Assembly: GCA_964533965.1 (NCBI GenBank)
Contig: CAZHNN010000028.1
Coordinates: forward strand, 1-22,237
DNA length: 22,237 bases
Source: RGIG3178 sp964533965
GTDB taxonomy: Bacteria; Bacillota; Clostridia; Christensenellales; QAND01
Reading direction: 5' to 3'
Shown: one piece after another, positions 1 to 7,427 of the stretch
How positions within the stretch are numbered: the first letter of the stretch is position 1
How the letters are laid out: the number at the start of each line of letters is the position of its first letter
Made by a program: the position numbers and the translations under genes
The notes under the pieces: generated by a model
Told to the model about the DNA's origin: nothing
Databases searched by the model: none
Seen by the model: only the letters and a program-made list of their open reading frames with translations

Positions 1-1912
1 CGAAAATATACTCCTTGCGCGGTTCGGCCTTGTCCCCCATCAGCACGGTGATCAGCCGCTCCGCTTCCATCGCGTCCTCAACGGAAACCTGTACCAGCGT
101 GCGCTTTTGAGGATCCATCGTAGTCTCCCACAGCTGCTCGGGGTTCATTTCCCCCAAGCCCTTGTAACGCTGGATGGTATAGCCGCTGCCGTATTGGCGT
201 GTCAAGCGAAGCAGCGCAGCGTCATCATAGGCGTATTCGCTCTGTTTTCCCTTCTGGATGCGGTACAGCGGCGGCATGCCGATGTACACGTGCCCGTTGA
301 TCATCAGTTCCTTCATGTAGCGGTAGAAGAACGTCAACAGGATCGCACGAATGTGCGCGCCGTCCTGGTCGGCGTCGGAAAGGATGATGATGCGGTTGTA
401 TTTGAGGTTTTTAAGGCTGAAATCCTCGTCGATGCCCGTGCCCAGTGCCGCGATGATCGTTCTGAATTCCTCGTTGGCCAGCACTTGCTCCAAACGCTTT
501 TTTTCGCTATTCAACGGTTTGCCGCGAAGCGGAAGGATGGCCTGAAAGCTCCGATCCCGCCCCTGTTTGGCGCTGCCGCCGGCGCTGTCGCCTTCAACGA
601 TGAAAAGCTCGTTCTGCTCATAGTTGCGACCGGTGCAGGAAGAGAGTTTGCCGACAAGCGGCGCCGAATCCAGCTTGCTGCGCTCGCGCGCCATGTTCTT
701 GGCTTTTCTCGCGGCTTCCCGTGCCCGTTGCGCCTGCACGGCCTTGTCCATCATGATGCCGATGATTTTCTGGTTGCGAAGGTCTTCCAGATATAGCGAG
801 AGCGTTTCGTTTACCACTGTTTCCACAGCGGTGCGCGCTTCCGCATTGCCAAGGCGAGTTTTGGTTTGTCCTTCAAACAGCGGATTGGGAAGCTTGATCG
901 CGATGATGGCAGTCATGCCTTCCCGGTAGTCCTCACCGGACAGCGCCGCCTGTTTTTCACCCAAACCAGCCTTTTTCGTGTAGTCGTTCATGCATTTGGT
1001 AAACGCAGCCTTAAAGCCCGTTTCATGCATGCCGCCGTCGATGGTAGGGATGTTGTTGACAAACGACAGGATGGATTCGGTATAACCATCGTTATACTGG
1101 ATCGCGATGGAGACCAATATCTTGTCCACCCTACCTTCAAGCAGGATGGGCGTATCAAACAGCGCGTCCCTGTCGGAGTTGAGCTGCCGCACAAAATCGA
1201 TCAGCCCGCCCGTTGAACAAAAGGAAACGGATGCATATGTGCCATCCGCCTGTTTCTTCCGCTGATCGGTAAGCGAGAGCGTGACGTTCGGGTTGAGGTA
1301 GGAGAGCTCCCGAAGCCTCCTCGCGATAAGGTCGTATTGAAATTCCGTGGTCTCAAACACCCGATCGTCTGGCCAGAAGGTAACGGTGGTTCCCCTTTTG
1401 CGCGTACGGCCAAGGTTCTCTAGCGGCGCCATGGGCTTGCCGGCGACGATCTTGCCCGTCTTTTCATCCATAACGCTCTGGTATTCCTGGCGGTACAGCA
1501 TGCCGCTGTTGCCCACCTCTACCAAAAGCTTTTTACTCAAGGCGTTTACGACGGAAGCACCCACGCCGTGCAGACCGCCCGCATATTGGTATTGCTTGCC
1601 GGTAAACTTGCCGCCTGCGTGCAGCTGCGTGAACACGACCTCTACGCCACTGATGTGCAGTTCGGGATGCATGTCCACCGGAATCCCGCGGCCGTTATCG
1701 GTGACGGATGCTCCGCCGTCCGGCAATAATGCGATGGAGATGGTGTCCGCAAATCCGTTTGCGGCCTCGTCGATCGCGTTGTCCACAATCTCCCACAAGA
1801 GGTGGTGCAGTCCGCGTGTCTCGGTTGTTCCAATGTACATGCCGGGGCGCATCCTGACTGCTTCCAACCCCTTTAATACCTTGATATCGCTTGCGTTGTA
1901 GCCCTGATCCAA
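1..1912 (-). CDS. parE: Type IIA DNA topoisomerase subunit B, ParE-like (3' end beyond window)
   Basis: This is the ATPase/TOPRIM subunit of a type II topoisomerase, which passes one DNA duplex through another at the cost of ATP. The reverse translation shows the GHKL ATPase signature (EIVDNAIDEA, DNGRGIP, GGLHGVGASVVNALS), the transducer region with QTKTRLGNAEARTAVE, and the TOPRIM motifs VEGDSAGGSAKQGRDR, PLRGKPLN and SDADQDGAHIR. Later comes YKGLGEMNPEQLWETTMDP. The reading frame is open to position 1, so the C-terminus and stop are outside. The LGNAEARTAV and PLRGKPLN variants fit ParE of Clostridia better than GyrB (which usually has LGNSEVRG), but this distinction is family knowledge and less certain than the topoisomerase call. 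I chose a TTG start at 1912 because GGGAGG (1920-1925) lies 7 nt upstream. The partner A subunit would be expected to the left. Confidence 0.93.
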   Translation of the reverse strand, partial: MDQGYNASDIKVLKGLEAVRMRPGMYIGTTETRGLHHLLWEIVDNAIDEAANGFADTISIALLPDGGASVTDNGRGIPVDMHPELHISGVEVVFTQLHAGGKFTGKQYQYAGGLHGVGASVVNALSKKLLVEVGNSGMLYRQEYQSVMDEKTGKIVAGKPMAPLENLGRTRKRGTTVTFWPDDRVFETTEFQYDLIARRLRELSYLNPNVTLSLTDQRKKQADGTYASVSFCSTGGLIDFVRQLNSDRDALFDTPILLEGRVDKILVSIAIQYNDGYTESILSFVNNIPTIDGGMHETGFKAAFTKCMNDYTKKAGLGEKQAALSGEDYREGMTAIIAIKLPNPLFEGQTKTRLGNAEARTAVETVVNETLSLYLEDLRNQKIIGIMMDKAVQAQRAREAARKAKNMARERSKLDSAPLVGKLSSCTGRNYEQNELFIVEGDSAGGSAKQGRDRSFQAILPLRGKPLNSEKKRLEQVLANEEFRTIIAALGTGIDEDFSLKNLKYNRIIILSDADQDGAHIRAILLTFFYRYMKELMINGHVYIGMPPLYRIQKGKQSEYAYDDAALLRLTRQYGSGYTIQRYKGLGEMNPEQLWETTMDPQKRTLVQVSVEDAMEAERLITVLMGDKAEPRKEYIF

Positions 1913-1914
1913 AG

Positions 1915-1977
1915 TCAGTCCTCCCGGTTTTCTCTCTTGTAGATGCGAACAATCGCAATGCCGCCGTTAACGGTCAA
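1915..1977 (-). CDS. Possible 20-residue leader peptide in front of parE
   Basis: A short frame starts at TTG 1977 with GGGAGGG about 8 nt upstream and ends at TGA 1915, overlapping the spacer before the parE TTG start. Its product begins MTVNGGIAIVRIY, which copies the last residues of the upstream membrane protein (LTVNSGISIVRIVY). It lies inside a local direct repeat, so it may only be a duplicated gene tail carrying an RBS. If translated, it would couple ribosomes to parE. Confidence 0.25.
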   Translation of the reverse strand: MTVNGGIAIVRIYKRENRED

Positions 1978-2047
1978 AAAGTCCGCCCTCCCTGTTTTCT
2001 CTCTAGTAAACGATGCGTACGATCGAAATGCCGCTGTTGACGGTCAG
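1920..2047. repeat. Imperfect tandem direct repeat of a gene tail plus RBS (about 65-bp unit)
   Basis: Positions 1920-1977 and 1987-2047 align along their length. Both begin with CTCCC(g/t)GTTTTCTCTCT and end with (g/t)A(a)CGGTCA(a/g), with one 3-nt length difference in the middle. Read on the minus strand, each copy holds the codons TVN(S/G)GI(S/A)IVRI followed by AGAGAGAAAAC(a/c)GGGAGG. The duplication placed a second copy of the 3' end of the membrane-protein gene, with its downstream RBS, directly in front of parE. Confidence 0.8.
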
Positions 2048-2506
2048 TTCGACGATGGTGCTGCCCGTGCCAAGCACCACTTCCTTCTCGCCGAACGCTA
2101 CGAACTCGTTGCTGCTGCCGATCAGAAGCTGCGTTAACAGCCCCTTGCCGTTTAGTTTCACAATGCAATTCTTCGGCACATGTATGTCCACCTTGGATAA
2201 GGCGCAGTTGATCTCCACCTTAATCAAGTTGCTCGAAGAGGCATAGCTCCCCACGTTCATTTCGCCTGTGGAAAATGCCCCCGTGTAGTGAACCACGCCT
2301 TTTTCATCCTGCGTGACATAGGGTTTTCCCAAATGGCTTATCGTATCCTGAATACCGCCTGTCGCAAAGCCAATGATGAGCCATATGGCGAATAGTACTA
2401 CCAGTACTTTGCCGATGGAAAACGAAAGCTTCAGCACAATTTTGGCGATAAACAGCACTATGCTTATAAGCGGCAGCGCACACAGCGCCAACAGCACAAA
2501 AACCAT
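2003..2506 (-). CDS. Small membrane protein with C-terminal LiaF-like beta domain
   Basis: I chose the ATG at 2506 because GGAGG lies 5 nt before it. The frame extends 15 codons further upstream, but without an RBS. The 167-residue product starts with two hydrophobic segments (about residues 1-22 and 27-50). It then has a roughly 110-residue soluble part rich in short alternating strands (VEINCALSKVDIHVPK, ELTVNSGISIVRIVY). Such strands resemble the C-terminal beta domain of LiaF/DUF2154 cell-envelope proteins, although I cannot confirm the family. It has no visible catalytic motif. It is followed at once by parE on the same strand and may share its transcript. The function is unknown; an envelope-stress role is only an analogy. 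Confidence 0.7.
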   Translation of the reverse strand: MVFVLLALCALPLISIVLFIAKIVLKLSFSIGKVLVVLFAIWLIIGFATGGIQDTISHLGKPYVTQDEKGVVHYTGAFSTGEMNVGSYASSSNLIKVEINCALSKVDIHVPKNCIVKLNGKGLLTQLLIGSSNEFVAFGEKEVVLGTGSTIVELTVNSGISIVRIVY

Positions 2507-2879
2507 GTTGCCCTCCACAAATTCTCTCTTTTTTCCATTCCATTGTAACAATTACGCAGGATTTGGCAAGGTTTTCTTGCCCATTTACACCGTTTCTTCC
2601 CAAATTATACGCTATATATTGCATTGATATGTCTCTATCAGGGGCATATGTTGTATTTGCTCATTTCAGCAGGGGGAGTGGAAACCAGCATAAACAGGCG
2701 TCTGTTCAGAAGATGTTTTACCTGATCAAAATGAGTGCGAGGCAAAATAACCAGTGAAGATCCGTTTCAACCCTACCGTAGAATCCCTTTATCCTTTGCA
2801 GTTCGGCGGGACATCAACATGGCCGGATTTGTTGCTGATATTATGCGGTAGCACACCCCAGAATGAAGTATTTGACGCA
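2507..2879. other. Gene-free interval between the membrane protein and the hydB terminator
   Basis: No frame here has an RBS and a recognisable product. On the minus strand a TATAAT box lies at 2604-2609, about 100 nt before the membrane-protein start. The rest (about 2640-2879) shows only a weak 5-bp inverted repeat (AACAG-GCGT-CTGTT) and nothing else I can support. Confidence 0.5.
2604..2609 (-). promoter_or_regulatory. Candidate -10 box for the membrane protein-parE unit
   Basis: The minus strand reads TATAAT exactly. I find no good -35 hexamer at 16-19 nt; the best is GAGACA at about 20 nt, so the call rests on the -10 box and its position upstream of the gene. Confidence 0.35.
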
Positions 2880-2910
2880 CAAAAAAGCCGCCCCGAAGGA
2901 CGGCTTTTTC
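2880..2910 (-). terminator. Intrinsic terminator after hydB
   Basis: On the minus strand GCCGTCC-TTCG-GGGCGGC forms a 7-bp stem with one G-U pair, extended by A/T pairs, followed by TTTTTT. It begins 9 nt after the hydB stop, so the hydrogenase transcript ends here without a hydA gene. Confidence 0.9.
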
Positions 2911-2918
2911 TATGATCG

Positions 2919-4718
2919 TTATTTCTTGCTGATGGCGCCGAAGCGGCAGACATCCATGCAGGTTCCGCACTTGATGCACTTGGCCTGATCGATGACGTGG
3001 GGCTTGCGCACCTCGCCGCTGATGCAGTTAACCGGGCACTTGCGCGCGCACAGCGTGCAGCCCGTGCACTTGGCGGGATCGATTACATAGCTCAGAAGCG
3101 CTTTACAGACGCCGGCCGGGCATTTCTTGTCGCGGATGTGAGCCTCATACTCGTCGCGGAAGTAGCGGATGGTGGACAGCACCGGGTTGGGGGCTGTTTG
3201 ACCGAGGCCGCAGAAGGAGGATTCCTTGATGTTCATCGCAAGCTCTTCGAGCTTCGCGAGGTCGCCCTCTTCGCCTTTGCCTTCAACGATACGGTCCAGG
3301 ATCTCCAGCATGCGGCGGGTGCCGATGCGGCAGGGCGGGCATTTGCCGCATGATTCGTCGACGATGAAGTCGAGGAAGAAGCGGGCGATGTCCACCATGC
3401 AGTTGTCTTCATCCATGACGATGAGTCCGCCGGAGCCCATCATCGAGCCGATGGCAACGAGATTGTCGTAGTCGATCGGAATATCCAGATGCTGCACCGG
3501 AATGCAACCGCCGCTGGGACCGCCGGTCTGCGCAGCTTTGAATTGCTTGCCGTTGGGGATGCCACCGCCGATGTCGAAGAGGACCTCGCGTAACGTGGTG
3601 CCCATCGGGATTTCGACGAGGCCGGTGTTGACGATCTTACCACCCAAAGCGAACACCTTGGTGCCCTTGCTCTTCTCGGTGCCCATCGAAGAGAACCACT
3701 CGGCGCCCTTGTTGATGATCTGCGGGATGTTCGCATACGTCTCCACGTTGTTGAGGATCGTGGGACGGGCAAATAAGCCGGACACCGCCGGGAACGGCGG
3801 ACGCGGACGCGGTTCGCCGCGCTTGCCTTCGATGGAGGTCATCAGAGCCGTTTCCTCGCCGCACACGAATGCGCCTGCGCCCAAACGGACTTCGAGGTCG
3901 AAGTTGAATCCGGTTCCGAAGATATCCTTGCCCAAAAGGCCGTATTCACGGGCTTGCTTGATGGCGATTTCCAGACGCTGCACCGCGATCGGGTATTCCG
4001 CGCGGACGTAGATATAACCCTGACTCGCACCGATGGCGAAGGCCGCGATGGACATCGCTTCGAGCACGGAGTGCGGGTCACCTTCCAAAATGGAACGATC
4101 CATGAACGCACCCGGGTCGCCTTCGTCGGCGTTGCAGAGCACGTATTTTTCATTGTTCTTGCTGGCTGCGGCAAACTGCCACTTCAACCCTGTCGGGAAG
4201 CCCGCGCCACCGCGGCCACGAAGACCGCTGGCTTTGACGATATCGATGACTTCCTGCGGTGTCATGCCGGTCAACACCTTGCCCAGCGCTTGATAGCCAT
4301 CCACAGCGATATACTCTTCGATGTTCTCGGGATCGATCACGCCGCAGTTGCGAAGCGCGATGCGCAGCTGTTTTGCGTAGAACTTCGTCTTATCCAGCGA
4401 ACGGATGGTGCCTTCGTCCGTGACGCTGTCCGAATAGAGAAGGCGCGTTACGATGCGGCCCTTCAACAGGTGCTCGTTTGCGATCTCTGCAACGTCACTC
4501 GGTTTGACGCGGCTGTAGAACGAACCTTCGGGATAGACAATGACGACAGGCCCCAATTCACAAAGGCCAAAGCAGCCTGTGCGGACGACCTGTACCTCAT
4601 CCTGCAAACCAAGTTCATTGATTTGCTTCTCGAACTCTTCAATGATCTGCGTCGACCCCGACGAAGTACAGCCGGTACCGCCGCAGCATAGTACATGGGA
4701 GCGATAGAACTTTGGCAT
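2919..4718 (-). CDS. hydB: NADH-dependent [FeFe]-hydrogenase beta subunit, NuoF-like (HydB)
   Basis: This is the flavin/NAD(H) subunit of HydABC-type electron-bifurcating hydrogenases, homologous to NuoF. It has 599 residues from the ATG at 4718, which has AGGAGG 10 nt upstream; a TTG three codons earlier lies too close to that RBS. Domains in order: a thioredoxin-like [2Fe-2S] domain (about 1-90, CCGGTGC and GCFGLC), the FMN/NADH core (GRGGAGFPTGLKW, NADEGDPGAF, GAGAFVCGEETAL), the NuoF [4Fe-4S] site (ESCGKCPPCR, later SSFCGLG), and a C-terminal tail of two [4Fe-4S] ferredoxin motifs (CTGCTLCARKCP, CIKCGTCMDVC). The fused N- and C-terminal cluster domains are typical of HydB and not of complex I NuoF. 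It is last in the cluster and is followed by a terminator rather than hydA. The cytoplasmic role would be NADH plus ferredoxin exchange with H2, or with another partner such as a formate dehydrogenase. Confidence 0.93.
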   Translation of the reverse strand: MPKFYRSHVLCCGGTGCTSSGSTQIIEEFEKQINELGLQDEVQVVRTGCFGLCELGPVVIVYPEGSFYSRVKPSDVAEIANEHLLKGRIVTRLLYSDSVTDEGTIRSLDKTKFYAKQLRIALRNCGVIDPENIEEYIAVDGYQALGKVLTGMTPQEVIDIVKASGLRGRGGAGFPTGLKWQFAAASKNNEKYVLCNADEGDPGAFMDRSILEGDPHSVLEAMSIAAFAIGASQGYIYVRAEYPIAVQRLEIAIKQAREYGLLGKDIFGTGFNFDLEVRLGAGAFVCGEETALMTSIEGKRGEPRPRPPFPAVSGLFARPTILNNVETYANIPQIINKGAEWFSSMGTEKSKGTKVFALGGKIVNTGLVEIPMGTTLREVLFDIGGGIPNGKQFKAAQTGGPSGGCIPVQHLDIPIDYDNLVAIGSMMGSGGLIVMDEDNCMVDIARFFLDFIVDESCGKCPPCRIGTRRMLEILDRIVEGKGEEGDLAKLEELAMNIKESSFCGLGQTAPNPVLSTIRYFRDEYEAHIRDKKCPAGVCKALLSYVIDPAKCTGCTLCARKCPVNCISGEVRKPHVIDQAKCIKCGTCMDVCRFGAISKK

Positions 4719-4748
4719 TGTATGCAAACCTCCTGCTTTGACTTTGCG

Positions 4749-5129
4749 TTATTGGGCGGCCGATTCAAAGGCACCGATGGCTTGGCTGTCCACCACGCGG
4801 CCGTTGACGATATGCTCGGAAACGATCTCGCGGGCCAACTCAGGCGTCAGCTTAACATAGGTAACCTTCTCTTGTCCGGGAACGAACACTTCGGCCAACG
4901 GCTCCAATCTGCAAACGCCGATGCAGCCGGTTTGGGATACTGTAACATTGGTGAGGTTACGCTTTTGGATTTCATCCATGAATGCGGCCAGAACAGGACG
5001 GGCGCCTGCCGCGATGCCACAGGTGGCCATACCCACCACGATGCGAATCGCTTCCTCGTTATCCTTGCGCGAGACGATGTTGGCGCGCGCGCGATTGCGG
5101 ATTTCCTCCAGCTCCTTGAGTGATTTCAT
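4749..5129 (-). CDS. Small thioredoxin-like [2Fe-2S] ferredoxin-domain protein
   Basis: This 126-residue protein belongs to the thioredoxin-fold [2Fe-2S] family commonly encoded between hydC and hydB. Visible marks are MATCGIAAGAR (Cys37) and TGCIGVC (Cys69, Cys73), then the C-terminal LTPELAREIVSEHIVNGRVV. Only three cysteines are present, where the related domains of HydC and HydB use four, so either another ligand completes the cluster or it is shared at an interface. The ATG directly follows the TAA of the HATPase gene, and its GGAGG lies inside that gene's 3' end, so the two are translationally coupled. The stop is 30 nt before the hydB start. It is probably an accessory electron carrier of the HydBC complex. 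Confidence 0.88.
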   Translation of the reverse strand: MKSLKELEEIRNRARANIVSRKDNEEAIRIVVGMATCGIAAGARPVLAAFMDEIQKRNLTNVTVSQTGCIGVCRLEPLAEVFVPGQEKVTYVKLTPELAREIVSEHIVNGRVVDSQAIGAFESAAQ

Positions 5130-5681
5130 TTATATGACACCTCCAAATGTATCTTGAATTCCTTGTACTAAATCATCTTGTAACCACTGTTGTACATCCA
5201 ATTCGGTTATCGGAACACCGTCGAGCGTTTGTTTTACCTCTCGCGTATCCATGTCATAGAGTGCGCCGCCGTATTCGGCATGAAAGGTAAAATCGATGTC
5301 CGGATTGCTTACTACGAGCAGCACAAGCGTTCCCGCCACATCCCCCAACGGTGGCCTGTCGATATGGCTGAATCCATATACGGCGCAAACCGTGGTACCA
5401 ACCCCCAACGCGCTCTCAATGTGAAACGATCCGCCGGATATAAGTGCACCCTCTTTGAACAGAGGAATGCCCAATCCAACTTTCCGAGTCGTGCGAGTCG
5501 TGGTAAATGGGCTTTCCACCCGCTCGAGCAGCTCTTTGCTCATGCCTTTGCCGTTATCGGCAATCGTGACACAGAGCGTATCCTTTTCGCTGTCGATCAC
5601 CATGGATATCTCAACCAGCTTGGCATTGGCCGTGATGCTGTTCTGTACAATATCCATCAGGTGCAGCGAGATGTCGCGCAT
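5130..5681 (-). CDS. Stand-alone HATPase (histidine-kinase-like ATPase domain), hydrogenase-cluster type
   Basis: The 183-residue protein carries GHKL ATPase motifs: an N-box (DIVQNSITANA, about 10-20), DNGKGM (about 43-48), a G2 box (VGLGIPLFKEGA) and a G3 region (GVGTTV). There is no phospho-acceptor histidine domain and no sensor domain, so it is not a full histidine kinase. The last 60 residues form a separate small domain with no motif I know. Genes of this type are recurrently found between hydC and the small [2Fe-2S] gene in Clostridia; their function is unproven. It starts 1 nt after the HydC stop, without a strong RBS of its own, which suggests coupling. Confidence 0.87.
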   Translation of the reverse strand: MRDISLHLMDIVQNSITANAKLVEISMVIDSEKDTLCVTIADNGKGMSKELLERVESPFTTTRTTRKVGLGIPLFKEGALISGGSFHIESALGVGTTVCAVYGFSHIDRPPLGDVAGTLVLLVVSNPDIDFTFHAEYGGALYDMDTREVKQTLDGVPITELDVQQWLQDDLVQGIQDTFGGVI

Positions 5682-5682
5682 G

Positions 5683-6162
5683 TTATTTGCGATATTTCGC
5701 TACGATGCCCGCAACGTCAGCGGGAGTCAGGCGGCCGTAGACATCTTCTCCGATCATCATGACGGGCGCCAAGCCGCAGCAACCCAAACAACGCGTTGCC
5801 TCCAACGTGAACTTGCCATCCGGCGTCGTCTTGCCGACCGGAACGTTCAGTTCTTTGCTCAACTCATCCAATACGGACTGTGCGCCGCGGACATAGCATG
5901 CAGTGCCAAGGCATACGCTGATGACGTGTTCTCCCTTGGGTGCCAACGCAAACTGGGAATAGAACGTAGCCACGCCATAGATCTCGGTCATGGGCACGCC
6001 CAAGTTTTCGGAGATGCAAATCTGAATTTCTTCTCCAAGGTATCCGAAGATATCCTGTGCCTTTTGCATGACGGGCATCAACGCGCCGGGCTGATTCTTA
6101 TGTGCCTCGATAAAGCGCTTCAGCTCGTCAAATTTCTCCGGGGCAAGTGCGTTCGAAGACAT
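5683..6162 (-). CDS. hydC: NuoE-like [2Fe-2S] subunit of NAD-linked hydrogenase (HydC)
   Basis: The 159-residue product matches the 24-kDa NuoE/HydC family over its full length. The N-terminal helical part (about 1-75) ends in VATFYSQF, and the thioredoxin-like domain carries the four cluster ligands Cys84 and Cys89 (CLGTAC) and Cys125 and Cys129 (CLGCC). It would pass electrons within the HydBC complex in the cytoplasm. The ATG at 6162 has GGGAGG 9 nt upstream. It is the first gene after a 224-nt gap that contains an extended -10 promoter, so the HydC-ATPase-ferredoxin-HydB genes can form their own transcript. Confidence 0.93.
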   Translation of the reverse strand: MSSNALAPEKFDELKRFIEAHKNQPGALMPVMQKAQDIFGYLGEEIQICISENLGVPMTEIYGVATFYSQFALAPKGEHVISVCLGTACYVRGAQSVLDELSKELNVPVGKTTPDGKFTLEATRCLGCCGLAPVMMIGEDVYGRLTPADVAGIVAKYRK

Positions 6163-6183
6163 TATGACATTCCTCCCTATCCT

Positions 6184-6199
6184 AAAAGCAAATGCTTTT
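6184..6199. repeat. Short inverted repeat in the hydC leader
   Basis: AAAAGC-AAAT-GCTTTT is a perfect 6-bp inverted repeat ending about 20 nt before the hydC start. It could be an operator or a weak hairpin next to the RBS. No known consensus fits. Confidence 0.3.
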
Positions 6200-6254
6200 T
6201 GTACATTGCGGCAGCGAATCCACGGAATTTATGGTGCTGCACATACCAGCGTTC

Positions 6255-6260
6255 ATTCTA
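6255..6260 (-). promoter_or_regulatory. Extended -10 promoter in front of hydC
   Basis: The minus strand reads TGATAGAAT, which is an extended -10 (TGn) with a 5-of-6 match to TATAAT. No good -35 is present, as is usual for extended -10 promoters. It lies 93 nt before the hydC start and would uncouple the structural genes from the upstream sensory genes. Confidence 0.45.
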
Positions 6261-6386
6261 TCACAAGCATTCCTATTTTGCATCCCTTTTTTGTTTTTTC
6301 TTTCACACTTTACGGGTTTATCAAAGGCCCGATCCTTTCTGCATTCTCTTGTATGCGGTAAGCCTAACAAACGACATATTGAGGTT

Positions 6387-7094
6387 CTATTCCTTAAATG
6401 ATGCGTACTTATCAATAAATGCCCTCACCGTTTTCCTCTGCAGGCTGATAAAGTTATCGGCTTCAAAGATATCGGCCAGATTGTGTGCATCCGATGAATA
6501 GAGGATGTGCCTTCGGCCGAGGTCCACCGTGGGCGGCGGAGCGTTTGGGCTCACCTCGACAGCGGTGAACACCGGCTCCTTGGGGAAGAACCCCAGGATG
6601 TACAGCAAGGAGTTGGCCTGGCGGTTGATGTGCGCCGGTACGCACAAGCCACCCATAGATGTCACCTTGGAGAATACTTCTGATATGCTGTACCGAACAC
6701 TCTGCAACAGCAAGACATCTATTTGTTCAACGACCTCATCTTCGTCGTTGCATACGAGCTGTTCCCCGAAAATTTCCTTATTGTTTGGAATCGGCGGCAG
6801 CGCTTCTTCCATGAGCGCCCCAAAGCGCATCGCACAATCCAGATCGTTGAAATAACAAAGCAGGTGAACTTCCTCGGCGGTTTGTACTTCTATTCCCGGT
6901 ACAAACAGCAACCCCAACTGTCGACACACAGCATCCGTTACAGGCAGGTTGCGAGCGCTGTTGTGGTCGGTCAGCGAAATCATCTCCAGGCCCTTGATGG
7001 CCGCCATATTCGCTATGTTGTTGGGGGTCATATCCTTGTCCCCGCACGGGGACAGGCAGGAATGGATATGAAGATCCGCCGCGAGACGTATCAT
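6387..7094 (-). CDS. PHP-domain metal-dependent phosphoesterase
   Basis: This 235-residue PHP-domain protein shows the metal-binding motifs DLHIHS (His9, His11), LTDHNS, PAHINR and SSDAHN, which together line the trinuclear site of this family. It is likely a cytoplasmic phosphoesterase; the substrate is unknown. The start is the ATG at 7094, which overlaps the TGA of the preceding DRTGG gene as ATGA, so translation is coupled. The frame extends 22 codons upstream, but those overlap the DRTGG gene. PHP genes beside HydS and DRTGG genes are a recurring Clostridia arrangement; a role in turning over a nucleotide or a protein modification is an inference. Confidence 0.9.
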   Translation of the reverse strand: MIRLAADLHIHSCLSPCGDKDMTPNNIANMAAIKGLEMISLTDHNSARNLPVTDAVCRQLGLLFVPGIEVQTAEEVHLLCYFNDLDCAMRFGALMEEALPPIPNNKEIFGEQLVCNDEDEVVEQIDVLLLQSVRYSISEVFSKVTSMGGLCVPAHINRQANSLLYILGFFPKEPVFTAVEVSPNAPPPTVDLGRRHILYSSDAHNLADIFEADNFISLQRKTVRAFIDKYASFKE

Positions 7095-7423
7095 CGCACG
7101 CCCAATGTGTACAGTTGTCCGGCGATGGAATACGACGGCTCGGAGGATTGCAGCACACAAATCCCTTCCTCCGCAGCCTTTTCGAGCGTCAGCGATTCCA
7201 CCGTTATGTCATGGGGTATGATGATGCAGGCAAGGTCCAACAGCGTTGCCACCGCGATGGTATTCAGATGTGTCTGCACGGTGATCCATGCGCCGCCTCT
7301 TACGCCATTTGCCATCACCAAACTCAGCAGGTCGCAAACGGTGCAGCCCTTCACCTCTGTGTCCGGGTTACCCTCTACGAGTACCTTGAGTTCAAGCCGC
7401 TGTGTCAATTCTTTAACCGTCAT
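7091..7423 (-). CDS. DRTGG-domain protein (second copy in the cluster)
   Basis: The 110-residue protein starts MTVKELTQRLELKVL at ATG 7423, with GGGGAG 7 nt upstream; that RBS overlaps the stop codon of the hydS gene. The fold is the small alpha/beta DRTGG domain (family known from CBS-DRTGG proteins and HprK-related N-terminal domains). It includes a conserved-looking core GGAWITVQTHLNTIAVA and the IIIPHDI strand. No kinase P-loop is present, so it is a binding or scaffolding domain rather than an enzyme. It is flanked by hydS and the PHP gene, with a 4-nt overlap to the latter. The ligand is unknown; nucleotides have been suggested for the family. Confidence 0.8.
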   Translation of the reverse strand: MTVKELTQRLELKVLVEGNPDTEVKGCTVCDLLSLVMANGVRGGAWITVQTHLNTIAVATLLDLACIIIPHDITVESLTLEKAAEEGICVLQSSEPSYSIAGQLYTLGVR

Positions 7424-7427
7424 CACA

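Noticed and set aside
2563..2757. 64-codon plus-strand frame in the gap before the hydB terminator
   Set aside because: TTG start without RBS, no similarity, no downstream partner.
3954..4691. Plus-strand open frame of 245 codons opposite hydB
   Set aside because: It is a shadow of hydB; composition follows the complementary codons and there is no RBS.
5455..6501. Long plus-strand open frame (348 codons) across the hydC/HATPase genes
   Set aside because: It is antisense to two well-supported genes, has no RBS and no recognisable domain, and extends through the AT-rich hydC leader only because of chance.
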